Origin: a virus
Virus record (IMG/VR): IMGVR_UViG_3300008107_000033
Span: 41,623 to 105,622 of that record
Direction: 5' to 3' (one strand)
DNA length: 64,000 nt
The notes beneath the pieces are model-generated. The model was not told the DNA's origin and searched no databases. It worked only from the letters and a program-made list of their open reading frames with translations. Each line of letters begins with the position of its first letter. Position 1 is the stretch's first letter. The translations under genes and the position numbers were made by a program. Positions 39,576 to 49,247 of the stretch are shown here, one piece after another.

Positions 39576-40229
39576 ATGAAAAACGTAAACAAATCCCTTA
39601 TTCAATTAACAAGTTTGATGAACAGCAATCAAAAATTTGCCTTTATTAACATATCAAAATCTTCAATTATAGGATTAAATAAAAAGAGCGAAAAGTCTTT
39701 TGCTCCAAATATCTCTAAAGAAATAATTAATTCTATTAATATCTCTGGAAATAGAGTTATGAAAAATGTTTCCTATGATTTAATGAAAGAAATATCTGAA
39801 GGAAAGCATTCGGCAATCGGATTAAATAAGGAAACATACTATCATTCTCCAAATGTTTTTGAGTACTACTTCGAAAACAATAAGGATGTATTTGATTCTA
39901 TTGTTTCTTTCTACATTAGAAATACTCCATCAGTAGTCGTTTCTCTGCATGATCAAAAAAGAGTTTCAAATGTTCTTGGATTAAAAGATAATGTTATTAA
40001 TATTTCATATGGCAATATGTATAAGAAACATGAAGAAATCTTTAATGATATAGCAAAGTTAAATAACAAAGTTCAATACTGCCTGTTGGACTGCAGCTCA
40101 TTAGGGCTTGCTCTATCTCATAAGATATGGAACGAATTAAATATGTCTATTATAGACCTAGGCAAAACATTAAACTTTATCAAGGACAACAACCAAAACT
40201 CGGCAGCTATAACAGCAGCACATGCCTAA
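39576..40229 (+). CDS. GT-D-like putative glycosyltransferase
   Basis: A 217-residue protein. The order of motifs (N-S-N-Q-K-F-A-F-I-N-I-S-K at the N-terminus, V-V-V-S-L-H-D near residue 126, Y-C-L-L-D-C-S-S-L-G-L-A-L-S near 166, and S-I-I-D-L-G-K-T-L-N at the C-terminus) resembles GT-D fold enzymes such as those with a D-x-E signature and a final I-D-L-G strand. Similarity is by pattern only. Location after two GT2 enzymes supports a sugar-transfer role. It overlaps the next gene by eight bases. Confidence 0.5.
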   Translation: MKNVNKSLIQLTSLMNSNQKFAFINISKSSIIGLNKKSEKSFAPNISKEIINSINISGNRVMKNVSYDLMKEISEGKHSAIGLNKETYYHSPNVFEYYFENNKDVFDSIVSFYIRNTPSVVVSLHDQKRVSNVLGLKDNVINISYGNMYKKHEEIFNDIAKLNNKVQYCLLDCSSLGLALSHKIWNELNMSIIDLGKTLNFIKDNNQNSAAITAAHA

Positions 40230-40878
40230 CAGTTTCCAGGATAGAGAAGAAGTAGAACACTTAACCGATCTATTATTTGATACATCCATGTCCTTGGCTG
40301 AGATAGCCAAGGAACTTGGGTGGACTATAAACAAGTTAAACAAAGAAATAAATAGACTTGGTTTGAGTTGGTTAAAGAACTCTAAGAAAAAAATGTCTAG
40401 AGGACAAACCGCTCTAACTGCAATCATGCAGAAGCTTCTTCCTGGAGAAAAAATAGTTAACGAGTTTCACATTGGTGATCGACTTAAGTTAGATGTTTAC
40501 TGTCCAAAATATCAGATAGCTGCTGAATATCATGGGAGACAACATTTTTTTTATACTCAAAGATTTTTTGATTCAAAGTATGAATTCGAAGAAGCTCTTG
40601 AGAGAGACAATAAAAAAATGGAGTTGTGCAAGCAAAATGGTATAGCTCTTATTGTTTTTAGGTATAATGATAAGTTGACAGAAGAGTCAGTCTTTGAAAG
40701 AATGATGGAAGCCATTAGGCATAGTCCATATATTCCCAAGGATAAACCCAAAAAAAATGTTGTAGATACAACAGCTTATAAGATGGTTAAGAAGAAAAAT
40801 TCTGAGTATAGAAAAAAAGCATACAGATTGGCAAAAGAAAAAAGAAATGACAGTGGAAACAACAAACGAAATAAATAA
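40222..40878 (+). CDS. DUF559/Vsr-like endonuclease with N-terminal HTH
   Basis: A 218-residue protein. Residues about 20-50 form a helix-turn-helix (S-L-A-E-I-A-K-E-L-G-W-T-I-N-K-L). Residues about 88-150 have L-K-L-D-V-Y-C-P-K-Y-Q-I-A-A-E-Y-H-G-R-Q-H-F and E-R-D-N-K-K-M-E-L-C-K with I-V-F-R-Y, the core of DUF559/Vsr-type PD-(D/E)XK endonucleases. The C-terminus is Lys/Arg-rich. It probably nicks DNA, perhaps as a homing-type or repair endonuclease. It overlaps the helicase gene by 32 bases. Confidence 0.7.
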   Translation: MPNSFQDREEVEHLTDLLFDTSMSLAEIAKELGWTINKLNKEINRLGLSWLKNSKKKMSRGQTALTAIMQKLLPGEKIVNEFHIGDRLKLDVYCPKYQIAAEYHGRQHFFYTQRFFDSKYEFEEALERDNKKMELCKQNGIALIVFRYNDKLTEESVFERMMEAIRHSPYIPKDKPKKNVVDTTAYKMVKKKNSEYRKKAYRLAKEKRNDSGNNKRNK

Positions 40879-42310
40879 AGATTCTGTACCTTTAGAGTAT
40901 CAGATATTTGCTCTCTCCATTAGGGAAGAGGGTGCTATTTCGTATTTCTATGACAATCTTCCAGAAGAAATTGTTGGAACTATTCATGGAGAAAAAGGAA
41001 TCAATGAATTTTATGTTGCCCTTTTATCTTTTTATAAGGCAACTAACTTAAAAGTTGTTGACCCAATAGCCTTTAAGTCTTGGCTGCAAAGTGATTCAGA
41101 TATTTATGAAGCCTTAGGTGGCAACGCTGGCGTCACAATAATGTTGGACATACTAAATACTTTAGATCTATCTAGTCCAGACGCTATAGCGGAATTGGTT
41201 AAGCATAAGGCAAACAAAAGAAAACAGATTAATTATCTGCAGGAACTTCAAAACATTCTCACGCAAAAAGGCCTTAAAACAGAAGAGGATATTGCGCGTG
41301 TTCAGACTCTTACTTCTGAGATTAGAGAACTTGAAAATCAAATTAAGTATAATCCCCTAGATAAAGTAACAACTGGACTTCAAATTATAGAAAGAGTTGA
41401 TTCACTTCTAGACATTCCCAATTTCTTACCAACACAATTCAAAGCGCTGAATAGAGCTATGGGTTACACTAATAGCGGTGGCTTCTTTAGGGGCGCAGTG
41501 CATGCTATCATCGCAGCTTCAGGCAAGGGAAAGAGCACCTTCGCTAAATGCCTAGCAAACAATTGGTTAGATAACGGTTATAGAGTTCTCTATGTAAACT
41601 TTGAAGAGGCAATTGGTCACTGGGAAAGAATTCTTATGACCCAGATAATTGAAAAGAATGTATACTCAGAGTCCTCAAAGTGGTCTGAAGAAGAAAAGTC
41701 TAAATACCTAGAAATATTTAAAGCAAAACTATCTAGCTGGGGAGATAGATTGATGGTTAGACACGACCCAGACACTCCATATTTTGAAGACTTAGAGTTT
41801 TGGTTGAGAGACATAATAGGTCAGAATTCTATGATGCCAGATGTTGTGATTATAGATACGATACAATCAATGTTTACCAGAGGCAAGGGTAAGCCAAGAT
41901 GGGGTGAGTTTGAAGAAATGATGGTTCGCCTAGAGAAGCTTGCTAGAGATATGAACTGTGCTTTAATTATTACAGCACAAGAAAACGCAAACCGAATGAA
42001 AGAAAAGCGTGAGGTGGTTCAGCAGTCAGATACTGGTGGATCATTAACCATTCAGCAGAAGTGTGCAGTAACTATATTTTTAACGGAAAAAAGACTAGCA
42101 ACTGATGATGATACAGAAGATGAAAACATTATGCAATTACAGATACCAAAGAATAGAATTACTGGTTCGTCATTCTTGTATGATCCACCGCTAGTAAAGT
42201 ATATTGATTATAAAAAAACATATGAAGAATATGAGCCAGTAACTGATGACTCCTATACTTCATCCGACTCACTGCTAGACGAACTATTAAGCGGTAAGGA
42301 TTTTCACTAA
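40847..42310 (+). CDS. dnaB: DnaB-family replicative helicase
   Basis: A 487-residue protein with an N-terminal DnaB-like helical domain and a RecA-like motor. A-A-S-G-K-G-K-S-T-F is the Walker A loop (about residue 224), V-V-I-I-D-T-I-Q-S-M-F is Walker B, and Q-Q-S-D-T-G-G-S-L-T-I-Q-Q-K is the DNA-binding loop region. L-Y-V-N-F-E-E-A follows the H1a strand pattern of the family. It unwinds DNA ahead of the polymerase. The next gene starts at its last base. Assignment strong. Confidence 0.88.
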   Translation: MTVETTNEINKDSVPLEYQIFALSIREEGAISYFYDNLPEEIVGTIHGEKGINEFYVALLSFYKATNLKVVDPIAFKSWLQSDSDIYEALGGNAGVTIMLDILNTLDLSSPDAIAELVKHKANKRKQINYLQELQNILTQKGLKTEEDIARVQTLTSEIRELENQIKYNPLDKVTTGLQIIERVDSLLDIPNFLPTQFKALNRAMGYTNSGGFFRGAVHAIIAASGKGKSTFAKCLANNWLDNGYRVLYVNFEEAIGHWERILMTQIIEKNVYSESSKWSEEEKSKYLEIFKAKLSSWGDRLMVRHDPDTPYFEDLEFWLRDIIGQNSMMPDVVIIDTIQSMFTRGKGKPRWGEFEEMMVRLEKLARDMNCALIITAQENANRMKEKREVVQQSDTGGSLTIQQKCAVTIFLTEKRLATDDDTEDENIMQLQIPKNRITGSSFLYDPPLVKYIDYKKTYEEYEPVTDDSYTSSDSLLDELLSGKDFH

Positions 42311-43098
42311 TGACAAATATTACAGTAAATGGCCTAAAAGATTTTCAGATATGCGAAAGACTATATGACTATAGGCATGTCGAAAAGATGCCAGAAAAGA
42401 TATACTCAAGAGATATCTATACAGATAAATTTGAAAACACTATAAAGAATATTATTTATTTCTTTTTTTTTAAAAAACAATCTGGAATTGTACCGTCCTA
42501 TTCAGCACTGCTGAATAGGTGGGAGAAGATGTGGTTTCCAAAGGACACAACTTCATATGACATCGTTACGGAGCAGCATGAAACTGTATACGGAAATATA
42601 GCCAGCCTTACATCAAAAGCAGCAGCGTCTCTGCTGATGTTCTACGAAACTTATAGCGACTCAGCTTATATCCCAATAGCTATTGCTGAAGATTTCTTAG
42701 TGCCAGGAAAAAATGGTCAGAATATATCTGATACTTTTGATGTTATCTTGTATAAGGATAAAATTTTTCATGTTATCAAGCTAATGTTTAATTATAAACA
42801 AAGCAATAGAGATCAATACAAGATTGATTTTGCCACCCTATATAAGGGGTTTGAAACGAGACACCCAGAAAGAATGTCTGAAGCAAAGTTTGGAATGATA
42901 GATATGATGAGTCAGAACTTAAACTTTTCTGAATTTCTTGTATCAGATTCTGATATCAATAACTTAGAATTGTGGTATGACAAGCTACATGGTACTGAAA
43001 TATTTGCCCCAAAAAGAGGGCTGATACCCTATTGTAAAAAATGTCCTTTTGACGACCCATGCTCAAAATGGACCGGATGGAAAAAGGATAATCAATAA
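42310..43098 (+). CDS. RecB/Cas4-like PD-(D/E)XK protein with Fe-S cysteines, active site apparently degenerate
   Basis: A 262-residue protein. The start G-L-K-D-F-Q-I-C-E-R-L-Y-D-Y, with its first cysteine, and the C-terminal Y-C-K-K-C-P-F-D-D-P-C triad match the four-cysteine cluster of Cas4/AddB-like nucleases. Where an intact nuclease has D-x-x-x-x-x-G-x-x-x-I-V-D-Y-K, this protein reads D-V-I-L-Y-K-D-K-I-F-H-V-I-K-L-M-F, so the metal-binding D and K look displaced or lost. It may be a structural or DNA-holding partner of the intact relative at 49417. It is the second gene of the helicase-HD-primase string. Confidence 0.6.
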   Translation: MTNITVNGLKDFQICERLYDYRHVEKMPEKIYSRDIYTDKFENTIKNIIYFFFFKKQSGIVPSYSALLNRWEKMWFPKDTTSYDIVTEQHETVYGNIASLTSKAAASLLMFYETYSDSAYIPIAIAEDFLVPGKNGQNISDTFDVILYKDKIFHVIKLMFNYKQSNRDQYKIDFATLYKGFETRHPERMSEAKFGMIDMMSQNLNFSEFLVSDSDINNLELWYDKLHGTEIFAPKRGLIPYCKKCPFDDPCSKWTGWKKDNQ

Positions 43099-43787
43099 TG
43101 AGTAAATCAATACTAGATGATATTTTAGTAAATCAAAAAGAAAACAGTCCGTTATCATCTGAAGATGAGATGTTGGCTCCTCTTTTAGATGAAATTAATT
43201 TAATCAATGATGAAAGCGTAAAATCTTTTGTTAGATCTATTTTAATAAAAGCTGATTTCTTTTGGAAAATACCATCAAGCTTTAGTGGAAAATATCACCC
43301 AGCAGATGAGCATGGTGAAGGTGGTAACGCTTTACACACAAAGAGAGTAGTAAGAATAGCAAATGTGCTTTGTGAATCATATAATCTTTCTCTTGAAGAA
43401 AGAGACATAGTTATATCAGCAAGCCTACTGCATGACGTCTGTAAGGGTATAAAAAATAAAGATACAGATACATTTGAATATGATCCTATGCATCCATATA
43501 CTGTTGGAAAGTTTGTTTCAAACTGCCAGAAAAGCGACAAGCAGTTTGCTTCAGAGCTAGAGTCTTCTACATTGTATTTGTCTGAAGATATTGTTCAATC
43601 AATATTAAGATTGGTTAGATGCCACCTGGGTCCGTGGTCGCCAGTTCCTGAGACGTATCCAATAACTTATCTAGATTATATTGTTCATATTGCGGACAAC
43701 GTTGCCTCTAAGATACATAGTATAATAGAGGATAGCGATTTGATAAATCCAGTATGGAGAAAAGATGGAACCAGAACAAAGAATTAA
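43098..43787 (+). CDS. HD-domain phosphohydrolase
   Basis: A 229-residue protein. H-P-A-D-E-H-G-E-G-G-N-A-L-H-T-K-R, then S-L-L-H-D-V-C-K-G (the H-D pair) and H-P-Y-T-V-G-K-F-V, and a final D-Y-I-V-H-I-A-D-N-V-A (distal Asp) form the metal-binding set of HD enzymes. Such proteins hydrolyse nucleotides or cyclic nucleotides. Position beside helicase and primase suggests a nucleotide or alarmone substrate. The next ORF begins inside its 3' end. Confidence 0.8.
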   Translation: MSKSILDDILVNQKENSPLSSEDEMLAPLLDEINLINDESVKSFVRSILIKADFFWKIPSSFSGKYHPADEHGEGGNALHTKRVVRIANVLCESYNLSLEERDIVISASLLHDVCKGIKNKDTDTFEYDPMHPYTVGKFVSNCQKSDKQFASELESSTLYLSEDIVQSILRLVRCHLGPWSPVPETYPITYLDYIVHIADNVASKIHSIIEDSDLINPVWRKDGTRTKN

Positions 43788-43932
43788 GAGAAGAAACCAT
43801 CTTCTAAATCATTTAGAGTATCTTATATCAGAGTCTGTTTACTACAGAACCAACAGCAGCTTGATGAGAAACAAAAATAAGATAGTAATTTGTAATATAA
43901 ATAATAAAGAAAATAAAAAAAAGATATTATGA
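43765..43932 (+). CDS. Small basic protein bridging HD and primase genes
   Basis: A 55-residue ORF starting inside the end of the HD gene and ending in the ATGA that starts the primase. It is basic and Asn/Lys-rich (R-I-K-R-R-N-H-L-L-N-H-L-E-Y). Double overlap supports translational coupling; no family recognised. Confidence 0.5.
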   Translation: MEPEQRIKRRNHLLNHLEYLISESVYYRTNSSLMRNKNKIVICNINNKENKKKIL

Positions 43933-45125
43933 AAATCCCAAATGACCCAACAAAGTATTTAAGCTCATGGAATCTAGTTGAAACCGCAAAGCATGTTCCC
44001 TCCTTGTCTAGAATTATTAGAGATAAGGATGGGGACAATCCTAGGTTTACTTCTATATATGACATGGAAGAATACTGCAACAAATACGATAACACTGGTA
44101 TATATACGTCTATTTGGCACTATAACTCTACCGATATTAATGAAGCAATAAGGCTTGGTTCGCTGTATTTCGACCTAGACAATCCCGATCCAGATAAGTC
44201 TTGGGAAGAATGTAAAAAATTATATAATTATTTAGAAAAAAATATACCAGAAAAATCTTTATTGGTATATTTCACTGGTAAAAAGGGATTCCATATTGAG
44301 TGCGAATCAATAGCACTAGGCATAAATCCGTCTAACGCACTGCCAAACATCTTTAGGTATATTGCAACTAAGATTAAATCAACTTTAAATATAGAATCAA
44401 TAGACTTTAGCGTGTATGACGCAAGAAGAATGTGGAGATACCCCGGTTCTAAACATCAAGAGACTGGTCTATATAAAAATCTAATACCAAAAGATATATT
44501 ATTTTCTAATCTAGATGATATTAAATCATACTGTAATACCAAAGCAGATAACACTGTTCAAGATCAGGAATTTAACTTAAAAGCCAATGAATGGTTTAGG
44601 CAGTTTACATATGACATGGAAATTGACAAGCAAAGATCAAAAGATTTTTTAGATTACTTTAATAAAAAAGGCTCTTCTGCTTTCAAAACTCTAACAGAAA
44701 CAGAAAGAGTATTTACAGAAAAAGAATTACTGGAACACTGTCCAGCAATCGGTAGACATATAGAAAATGCAAAAAAGAATCGCAAGCTTGATCATGAATC
44801 AAGACTATTCTTATGTTCTATTCTAACTTATAATGAAGAATCAATTAAGTTCCTATATAGCATACTAAGTTTATGTGATGATTTTAATTATGAAAAATCA
44901 ACAAGTCACATAAATGACTGGATAAGAAGAAGACAATTGGGAATCGGCGGTAGACCATATACATGCGAAAGAGCTAATTCCTCTGGCGTAGGATGCGGAG
45001 ATTGTCACTTAGAAAAGAAAAAGAAATGGATTACAATAGGAAATAAATTCGTTGAAGGGACAGAGGTCTCTAACCCATCTCCAATAAGATTTGCATATAA
45101 AAACAAAAAGGAAAACAAGAAATGA
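43929..45125 (+). CDS. Archaeo-eukaryotic-type DNA primase (small-subunit-like)
   Basis: A 398-residue protein. L-Y-F-D-L-D-N-P carries the catalytic D-x-D, V-Y-F-T-G-K-K-G-F-H-I is the s-x-H motif, and D-A-R-R-M-W-R-Y-P-G-S-K-H is the third AEP motif region with its nucleotide-binding Arg. The C-terminal C-E-R-A-N-S-S-G-V-G-C-G-D-C-H is a probable zinc or Fe-S segment. It makes primers for the phage polymerase. An AEP primase with a DnaB-like helicase and DnaE polymerase is a mosaic replisome. Confidence 0.82.
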   Translation: MKIPNDPTKYLSSWNLVETAKHVPSLSRIIRDKDGDNPRFTSIYDMEEYCNKYDNTGIYTSIWHYNSTDINEAIRLGSLYFDLDNPDPDKSWEECKKLYNYLEKNIPEKSLLVYFTGKKGFHIECESIALGINPSNALPNIFRYIATKIKSTLNIESIDFSVYDARRMWRYPGSKHQETGLYKNLIPKDILFSNLDDIKSYCNTKADNTVQDQEFNLKANEWFRQFTYDMEIDKQRSKDFLDYFNKKGSSAFKTLTETERVFTEKELLEHCPAIGRHIENAKKNRKLDHESRLFLCSILTYNEESIKFLYSILSLCDDFNYEKSTSHINDWIRRRQLGIGGRPYTCERANSSGVGCGDCHLEKKKKWITIGNKFVEGTEVSNPSPIRFAYKNKKENKK

Positions 45126-45331
45126 ATAACAATATTAGTGATCCAGATGATGTTATTGGAACTTGTTCGGAGTGCAAGTCCGATCAACCAATGCATTACA
45201 TGTACAATAGTCCATTTGCTCAGGCTGGCAAGACTGTTCCATGTAAATACTGTGGCGGAATTGTCATAATAACCTATAGAGAAACTAGGGATCAGGCTTT
45301 AGATAACTCTGATACTGAGAGAGGCCTGTAG
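45122..45331 (+). CDS. Zinc-ribbon protein
   Basis: A 69-residue protein. I-G-T-C-S-E-C-K and V-P-C-K-Y-C-G-G form a C-x2-C...C-x2-C zinc ribbon. It overlaps the primase by four bases and lies one base before the polymerase TTG start. It may bind DNA or the replisome. No name available. Confidence 0.65.
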   Translation: MNNNISDPDDVIGTCSECKSDQPMHYMYNSPFAQAGKTVPCKYCGGIVIITYRETRDQALDNSDTERGL

Positions 45332-45332
45332 T

Positions 45333-48300
45333 TTGAAAAATTGGACCAACCTACATAACCATACTGTTTTCTCCATGCTAGACGGGCATGGGAGTGTAGA
45401 GGAGTACCTGGAGAGAGCTAAGTCATTAGGTATGACAGGGATAGCTACTACAGATCATGGCAATATTCACTCATGGCTAGACTTCTATGATGCAGGGAAA
45501 GCCGTAGGGGTTAAGCCAATATTGGGATCTGAGTTTTATCAGGCTAGAAAAACTAGATTTGATAGAGATGAAGAGGAAAGATCTGGCCCATCCAAGAACG
45601 AGTGGGAGCAGAGAGGTCCATACCACATTACAATCCTTGCCAAGAATAATATTGGCTATCACAATATAATTAAGATGTCGTCTAAAGCCTTTACTGAAGG
45701 CTACTACGTAAAGCCTAGAGTTGATCATGATTTAATATCACAGCATTCAGACGGCATAATAGTACTGTCTGGCTGTCTCAACGGGGAAGTGTCTCAAGCC
45801 CTGCTTAGAAACGATTACAACACCGCATTAAAGCATGCTGCTGCGATGCAAGACATAGTCGGAAAAGAAAACTATTTTATAGAAATACAGAATCATGGCA
45901 TAGAAGAACAGTTGAGCGTGATACCTGGCCTTATAAAGATAGCGAATACTATAGGTGCCAAGGTTGTTCCTTCGGGCGACTGCCACTATGTACATCAACA
46001 CGACGCTCAGTCACATGACATAATGCTATGTGTTGCTACCAACAGCAATATTCATACTCCAAATAGATTTTCTTTTTCTGGAGACAAGTTTTATTTGCAG
46101 TCCTACGATGAAATGTCTTCAATTTTTTCTGAAGAATATCTAAAGAATACAATGCATGTAAATGACATGGTCGATGTTGATCTTAAATTTGGAGACATAC
46201 ACTTCCCTGAATTCCCAATACCAACTAAAGAAAAATCAATAGACTACTTTGAGAGATTAGCATGGGATGGATTAAGAAAAAAGTATGGAGAAGATCTACC
46301 TCAAAATATAATTGATAGAGCAAACCATGAGATAAGAGTGGTAAAGGAAATGGGTTTCCCAGAGTACTTCCTGGTTGTATCTGACCTAGTTAGATGGGCA
46401 AAAGGAAACAACATAAGAGTAGGCTGGGGAAGAGGGTCTGCAGCTGGTAGCGTATTGTCTTATGCGTTTGATATTACAAATCTAGATCCAATTAGATTTG
46501 GTTTAATGTTTGAAAGATTCTTGGTGGAGGGCAGAAAATCAATGCCCGATATTGACTTAGACTTTGATGATCGATATAGAGATCAGGTAATAGAATATGC
46601 CAGAAATAAATATGGCGAAGACAGAGTTGCCCATATATGCACGTTCAATAGAACTGGAGCTCGTCAATCTTTGCGCGACGCAGCAAGAGCTCTTGGTTAT
46701 GACTTCGTAACTGGAGATAAGATTTCCAAGTTAGTTCCTCCACCAATTCTTGGTGTATCAAAAAACTTAGAAGAATGCATGTTGTCGGAAGAGTTTAAAA
46801 ATGAATACAACTCAAGTCAAGAATCAAAGAAGATTGTAGACACAGCTCTTGGCTTAGAGGGTTTGGTTAGACAGACTGGCATCCACGCTGCTGGCGTTGT
46901 AATATCAAAGGGTCCACTCGTTGATTATCTACCAATCATGAGAAAAGGTGTAGACAATCCAATCGTTACACAATGGGACATGGGAAGAGTTGAGCAGTGT
47001 GGACTATTAAAGATTGACTTCTTGGGTCTAAGAAACCTAGGGGTGATAGATTCATGTGTTAAGTTGATAGAAAAAACAAAAGGAATTTCATTAGATATAG
47101 AAAAAATTCCTTTAGATGATACAAAAACATTTGAAGAACTATGCAAAGGAAACTGTATCGGTGTCTTCCAGTTAGAGTCCGCTGGCATGAGACAGCTGAT
47201 GATACAACTTCAGCCTCAAAACATAGAAGATATAATGGCTTTAATATCATTGTATAGACCAGGCCCAATGGGATCAGGAATGGATAAGCTCTACATAGAT
47301 AGAAAGCATGGTAGATCTAAGATTTCATATGATCATCCAAAACTAGAAAACGTTCTTCGACCTTCGCTTGGCATCATGCTGTACCAAGAGGATGTTCTCG
47401 GAGTCGCCAGAGAATTAGCTGGCTTTAGTTCCGCTGAAGCCGATGACCTACGCAAGGTTATTGGTAAGAAGTTAATGGATAAAATAGCTTTATTCAGAAA
47501 GAAGTTTGTTGACGGATGTGTAGCTACTTCTGGAATAACGGAAGATAAAGCTAATAAGATTTACTCCGACATTGAATACTTCGGTGGTTATGGATTTAAC
47601 AGAGCACACGCTGCTAGCTATGCAATGATCTCTTACACTACTGCATATCTAAAATCCAATTACATGGTTGAATATATGGCCGCACTAATGAGTTCTGTTG
47701 TAGGAAATAAAGATAAACAGGCTCTATATCTTTCCGACTGCAGAAAGCTAGGCATTGACGTTCTTCCTCCTTCAATAAACAAATCTGGAATCGATTTCGA
47801 AGTTGCAAATGATTCCTCAATTGTTTTTGGCTTGTCAGCTATAGATGGAATAGGATTAACAATTGCAGAAAGCATAGTCGAAGCAAGAGATCCTAAAGAG
47901 CCATATGTAAATATTTATGACTTCTATAGGAGATGTGATCCGGTTACATTGAAGAAGTCAACACTAGAACACCTCGCTGCTGCAGGTGCGTTAGATGAAC
48001 TGATTGACGATAATGACATAGAAATAAGCAGAAGAATAGAGTTAGAGATTCTTGAAAAAGAAAAAGCTGAACTTGGAATGTATATCACTAATCACCCTGT
48101 AATGGGAATCTGGGATGTAATTAGTAATCAAATTACAAGTGAAATAATTGACCTTGGTTTATATGATTCTGGCACTCCAGTTAAGATTGGTGGAATAATT
48201 AATTCTGTTAAAAAGATGACCACCAAAAAGGGTGATAAGATGTTCAAGTTAGACCTTGAAGACATCTCGTCGAACGTGGAAGTCATCGTTTTTCCAAGAG

Positions 48301-48662
48301 CAGCAAAAGAAATATCTAATGAATATTTTAATGTGGGAGATATATTAATTATAAGTGGAAATCTTAATAAAGAAAATGATGAAGAAAATTCTATTACAAA
48401 AATATTTTATAATTCTTCAGAAAAAATTGATCAAAAGATTTTTACAGGTGGAAAACCTATAATATTTGTTCCCAAAAACAACATTAGCAAGGTGACACTA
48501 GATAGCATATATGATATAATATCTAATAATAAAGGCAACAGACCTGTCTTTCTAGAAATGTCAGACAATAAGCACAAGTTTATTTATAAATTTGATACAT
48601 TAGCATCAACAAAAATAGTACCGATAGTAGAAAAAATATTAGAATTGGAGATACAACAATGA
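45333..48662 (+). CDS. dnaE: DNA polymerase III alpha-like replicative polymerase
   Basis: A 1,109-residue DnaE. The N-terminal PHP domain (residues 1-210) has L-H-N-H-T, T-D-H-G-N-I-H-S-W and G-D-C-H-Y-V-H-Q-H-D-A-Q. The palm carries W-G-R-G-S-A-A-G-S and S-M-P-D-I-D-L-D-F-D-D, which supplies catalytic Asp residues. E-V...V-G-G-Y-G-F-N-R-A-H-A-A-S-Y and the late helix-hairpin region are also present. A C-terminal OB-fold (I-G-G-I-I-N-S-V-K-K...V-E-V-I-V-F-P) is visible near residue 950. Start is TTG 45333, one base after the preceding stop; no better ATG in frame. Assignment strong. Confidence 0.92.
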   Translation: MKNWTNLHNHTVFSMLDGHGSVEEYLERAKSLGMTGIATTDHGNIHSWLDFYDAGKAVGVKPILGSEFYQARKTRFDRDEEERSGPSKNEWEQRGPYHITILAKNNIGYHNIIKMSSKAFTEGYYVKPRVDHDLISQHSDGIIVLSGCLNGEVSQALLRNDYNTALKHAAAMQDIVGKENYFIEIQNHGIEEQLSVIPGLIKIANTIGAKVVPSGDCHYVHQHDAQSHDIMLCVATNSNIHTPNRFSFSGDKFYLQSYDEMSSIFSEEYLKNTMHVNDMVDVDLKFGDIHFPEFPIPTKEKSIDYFERLAWDGLRKKYGEDLPQNIIDRANHEIRVVKEMGFPEYFLVVSDLVRWAKGNNIRVGWGRGSAAGSVLSYAFDITNLDPIRFGLMFERFLVEGRKSMPDIDLDFDDRYRDQVIEYARNKYGEDRVAHICTFNRTGARQSLRDAARALGYDFVTGDKISKLVPPPILGVSKNLEECMLSEEFKNEYNSSQESKKIVDTALGLEGLVRQTGIHAAGVVISKGPLVDYLPIMRKGVDNPIVTQWDMGRVEQCGLLKIDFLGLRNLGVIDSCVKLIEKTKGISLDIEKIPLDDTKTFEELCKGNCIGVFQLESAGMRQLMIQLQPQNIEDIMALISLYRPGPMGSGMDKLYIDRKHGRSKISYDHPKLENVLRPSLGIMLYQEDVLGVARELAGFSSAEADDLRKVIGKKLMDKIALFRKKFVDGCVATSGITEDKANKIYSDIEYFGGYGFNRAHAASYAMISYTTAYLKSNYMVEYMAALMSSVVGNKDKQALYLSDCRKLGIDVLPPSINKSGIDFEVANDSSIVFGLSAIDGIGLTIAESIVEARDPKEPYVNIYDFYRRCDPVTLKKSTLEHLAAAGALDELIDDNDIEISRRIELEILEKEKAELGMYITNHPVMGIWDVISNQITSEIIDLGLYDSGTPVKIGGIINSVKKMTTKKGDKMFKLDLEDISSNVEVIVFPRAAKEISNEYFNVGDILIISGNLNKENDEENSITKIFYNSSEKIDQKIFTGGKPIIFVPKNNISKVTLDSIYDIISNNKGNRPVFLEMSDNKHKFIYKFDTLASTKIVPIVEKILELEIQQ

Positions 48663-49024
48663 CACTTCCTGGATCGTATCAGAACCCATCGACAAAACCA
48701 TGCTGGGTATACTGCTCGTCGTGCAGCAGATGTCAAGATAAGGGTAGATACACAAAGTGCAATGGTTGCAGTGGGCGATATGACCCAGCTGGAAAGATCG
48801 ACGTTCACAATGAAGATTTCTGCGACTGTAGAAATGGCATTCTCAGATGGAGAACCCAAGAAGGTAAGTTGTTGATGACAAGATTTAAAACTAATCCATT
48901 TAAGGGCACTGTAAAGTATGAAAAGAAATCCGAAGACGAAAGAGATTGGGATTCTTACGTGGCTGATATGCAAGAAAAAATGGATGACCCTAACTTCAAC
49001 CCAATAACAATATACGAGGATTAA
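48659..49024 (+). CDS. Cysteine-rich zinc-binding protein
   Basis: A 121-residue protein overlapping the dnaE stop by four bases. K-P-C-W-V-Y-C-S-S-C-S-R-C, K-C-N-G-C-S-G-R-Y and F-C-D-C-R-N-G form two or three zinc-binding knuckles reminiscent of DnaJ-type fingers. The C-terminal 50 residues are acidic (E-D-E-R-D-W-D-S). It could bind single-stranded DNA or replisome parts. No named family. Confidence 0.6.
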   Translation: MTLPGSYQNPSTKPCWVYCSSCSRCQDKGRYTKCNGCSGRYDPAGKIDVHNEDFCDCRNGILRWRTQEGKLLMTRFKTNPFKGTVKYEKKSEDERDWDSYVADMQEKMDDPNFNPITIYED

Positions 49025-49025
49025 T

Positions 49026-49238
49026 ATGTCTAATAAAAAAGAAGTCGGCAGAATGCTACTAGGAGATATTCAATTAATTGAATACGAATATGAAGATCAA
49101 AGCGATGCTTCATTCTTTATTCAATCTGGAGTAGTTGGTTTTCATGCAACAAAACAGGAGTTGAATGAAATATATAGTTTATTGAATTACTATTTCAATA
49201 TGGATTCAATAAACAATACAGTGATTTCGGTTGAGTAG
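49026..49238 (+). CDS. Hypothetical protein
   Basis: A 70-residue protein starting one base after the preceding stop. It has short strands (L-L-G-D-I-Q-L-I-E-Y-E-Y) and a helical end (L-N-E-I-Y-S-L-L-N-Y-Y). No motif recognised. Confidence 0.5.
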   Translation: MSNKKEVGRMLLGDIQLIEYEYEDQSDASFFIQSGVVGFHATKQELNEIYSLLNYYFNMDSINNTVISVE

Positions 49239-49247
49239 GAGAGTAGT

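Noticed and set aside
48508-48520. TGATATAAT inside the dnaE gene as a promoter
   Set aside because: It lies within the coding sequence (Y-D-I-I) with no start codon at the leaderless distance.
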